DNA of 47,997 nt from Nannocystaceae bacterium. GTDB lineage: Bacteria > Myxococcota_A > Polyangia > Nannocystales > Nannocystaceae. Numbering within the stretch: the stretch's first letter is position 1; each line of letters begins with the position of its first letter. Below are positions 46,652-47,997 of the stretch, piece by piece. The notes under the pieces were generated by a model. It had not been told where the DNA came from and did not search any database. It was given only the letters and a program-made list of their open reading frames with translations. Where the stretch lies: contig JAIBBS010000048.1 of the NCBI GenBank assembly GCA_019694555.1, positions 1 to 47,997 of the forward strand. Direction: 5' to 3'. The position numbers were made by a program, and so were the translations under genes.

Positions 46652-46713
46652 GATGGGGAGGCTCCGGCGGGCTCGGCCCGACGGAGGGCAAGGGCGGGCC
46701 GCCCTTCCCCATC
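46652..46713. other. Nested inverted-repeat element in the gap before a kinase
   Basis: Outer arms GATGGGGA (46652-46659) and TCCCCATC (46706-46713) are exact complements. They enclose a stem-loop CTCCGGCGGGC-TCG-GCCCGACGGAG (10 of 11 pairs, 46662-46686) and a near-palindrome GGGCGGGCCGCCC (46692-46704). The element lies within the 255-bp space between the TerB-like gene and the last kinase. Nothing else is seen in that gap. It could be a structured RNA leader, a terminator or a repetitive element. Confidence 0.5.
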
Positions 46714-46845
46714 GCTTGGTCGTCGCGCGCCCGCGCAGGGGTCTGCGCGGCCCCGTCGGTGGCTCCACGAGGCCTGCGCGTCGCCGCCCTGCAGCCGCCT
46801 CTGATAGCATGGGCGTGGGTGGTACCGGAACGCGACGCGCCCGCC

Positions 46846-47997
<1,152 letters not shown>

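Overview
The window is very GC-rich DNA (roughly 70% or more by eye) and densely coding. It reads as myxobacterial (Myxococcota), most likely from the Nannocystis/Plesiocystis/Enhygromyxa side. The grounds are several Ser/Thr kinases with HRDFKPDN or HRDVSPTN catalytic loops, a myxobacterial-type sigma-70 factor, many lipoproteins with Gly/Ser/Asp linkers, and a sterol-reductase-like membrane enzyme. The taxonomic placement is inference. No rRNA, CRISPR array, insertion sequence or prophage was seen. The RNA genes are tRNA-Glu(UUC) and tRNA-Lys(UUU).

Layout. 1-2.8 kb: a 3' remnant of an FG-GAP repeat gene, then a LuxR-type regulator whose 5' end carries a ten-G homopolymer that breaks its reading frame, then an intact FG-GAP lipoprotein translationally coupled to it. 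2.8-6.4 kb (minus): an operon of two small paralogous beta-rich proteins and a large tandem-repeat/beta-lactamase-fold serine hydrolase. 6.5-8.3 kb: a divergent SDR/LysR pair. 8.3-14.0 kb: two tandem paralogous transmembrane Ser/Thr kinases with a four-cysteine, TPR-like C-terminal half. 14.0-17.2 kb (minus): hemX-like, hemA and hemC. 17.3-24.2 kb: an unknown small protein, thioredoxin, two unknown envelope proteins and Lon protease.

24.4-34.8 kb: a Cys-rich lipoprotein, a SnoaL-like protein, a VWA lipoprotein, a PAS/GAF histidine kinase coupled to an HTH-REC-REC regulator, and a NUDIX - lipoprotein - lipoprotein - DUF4863 gene chain joined by 1-4 nt overlaps, followed by another lipoprotein. 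34.8-37.4 kb: the two tRNAs, an unknown lipoprotein, a secreted protein with seven DPCCG-type heptads, and a Blc-type lipocalin. 37.4-40.2 kb (minus): an ERG4/ERG24-family sterol reductase, an SDR and a poly-aspartate lipoprotein. 40.3-43.8 kb: a sigma factor divergent from a third kinase that carries an anti-sigma-like zinc-finger motif. 43.8-48.0 kb: a histone-H1-tailed DUF1801 protein coupled to a K+-channel-like pore protein, an outer-membrane-type protein, a TerB-like protein, and a fourth kinase cut by the window end.

How the parts work together. The window is dominated by signalling (four Ser/Thr kinases, a histidine kinase/regulator pair, a sigma factor, LuxR and LysR regulators) and by envelope lipoproteins, with housekeeping islands for tetrapyrrole synthesis, redox and proteolysis. 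Stop/start overlaps of the ATGA/GTGA type recur and indicate translational coupling. No intergenic stretch exceeds about 260 bases.
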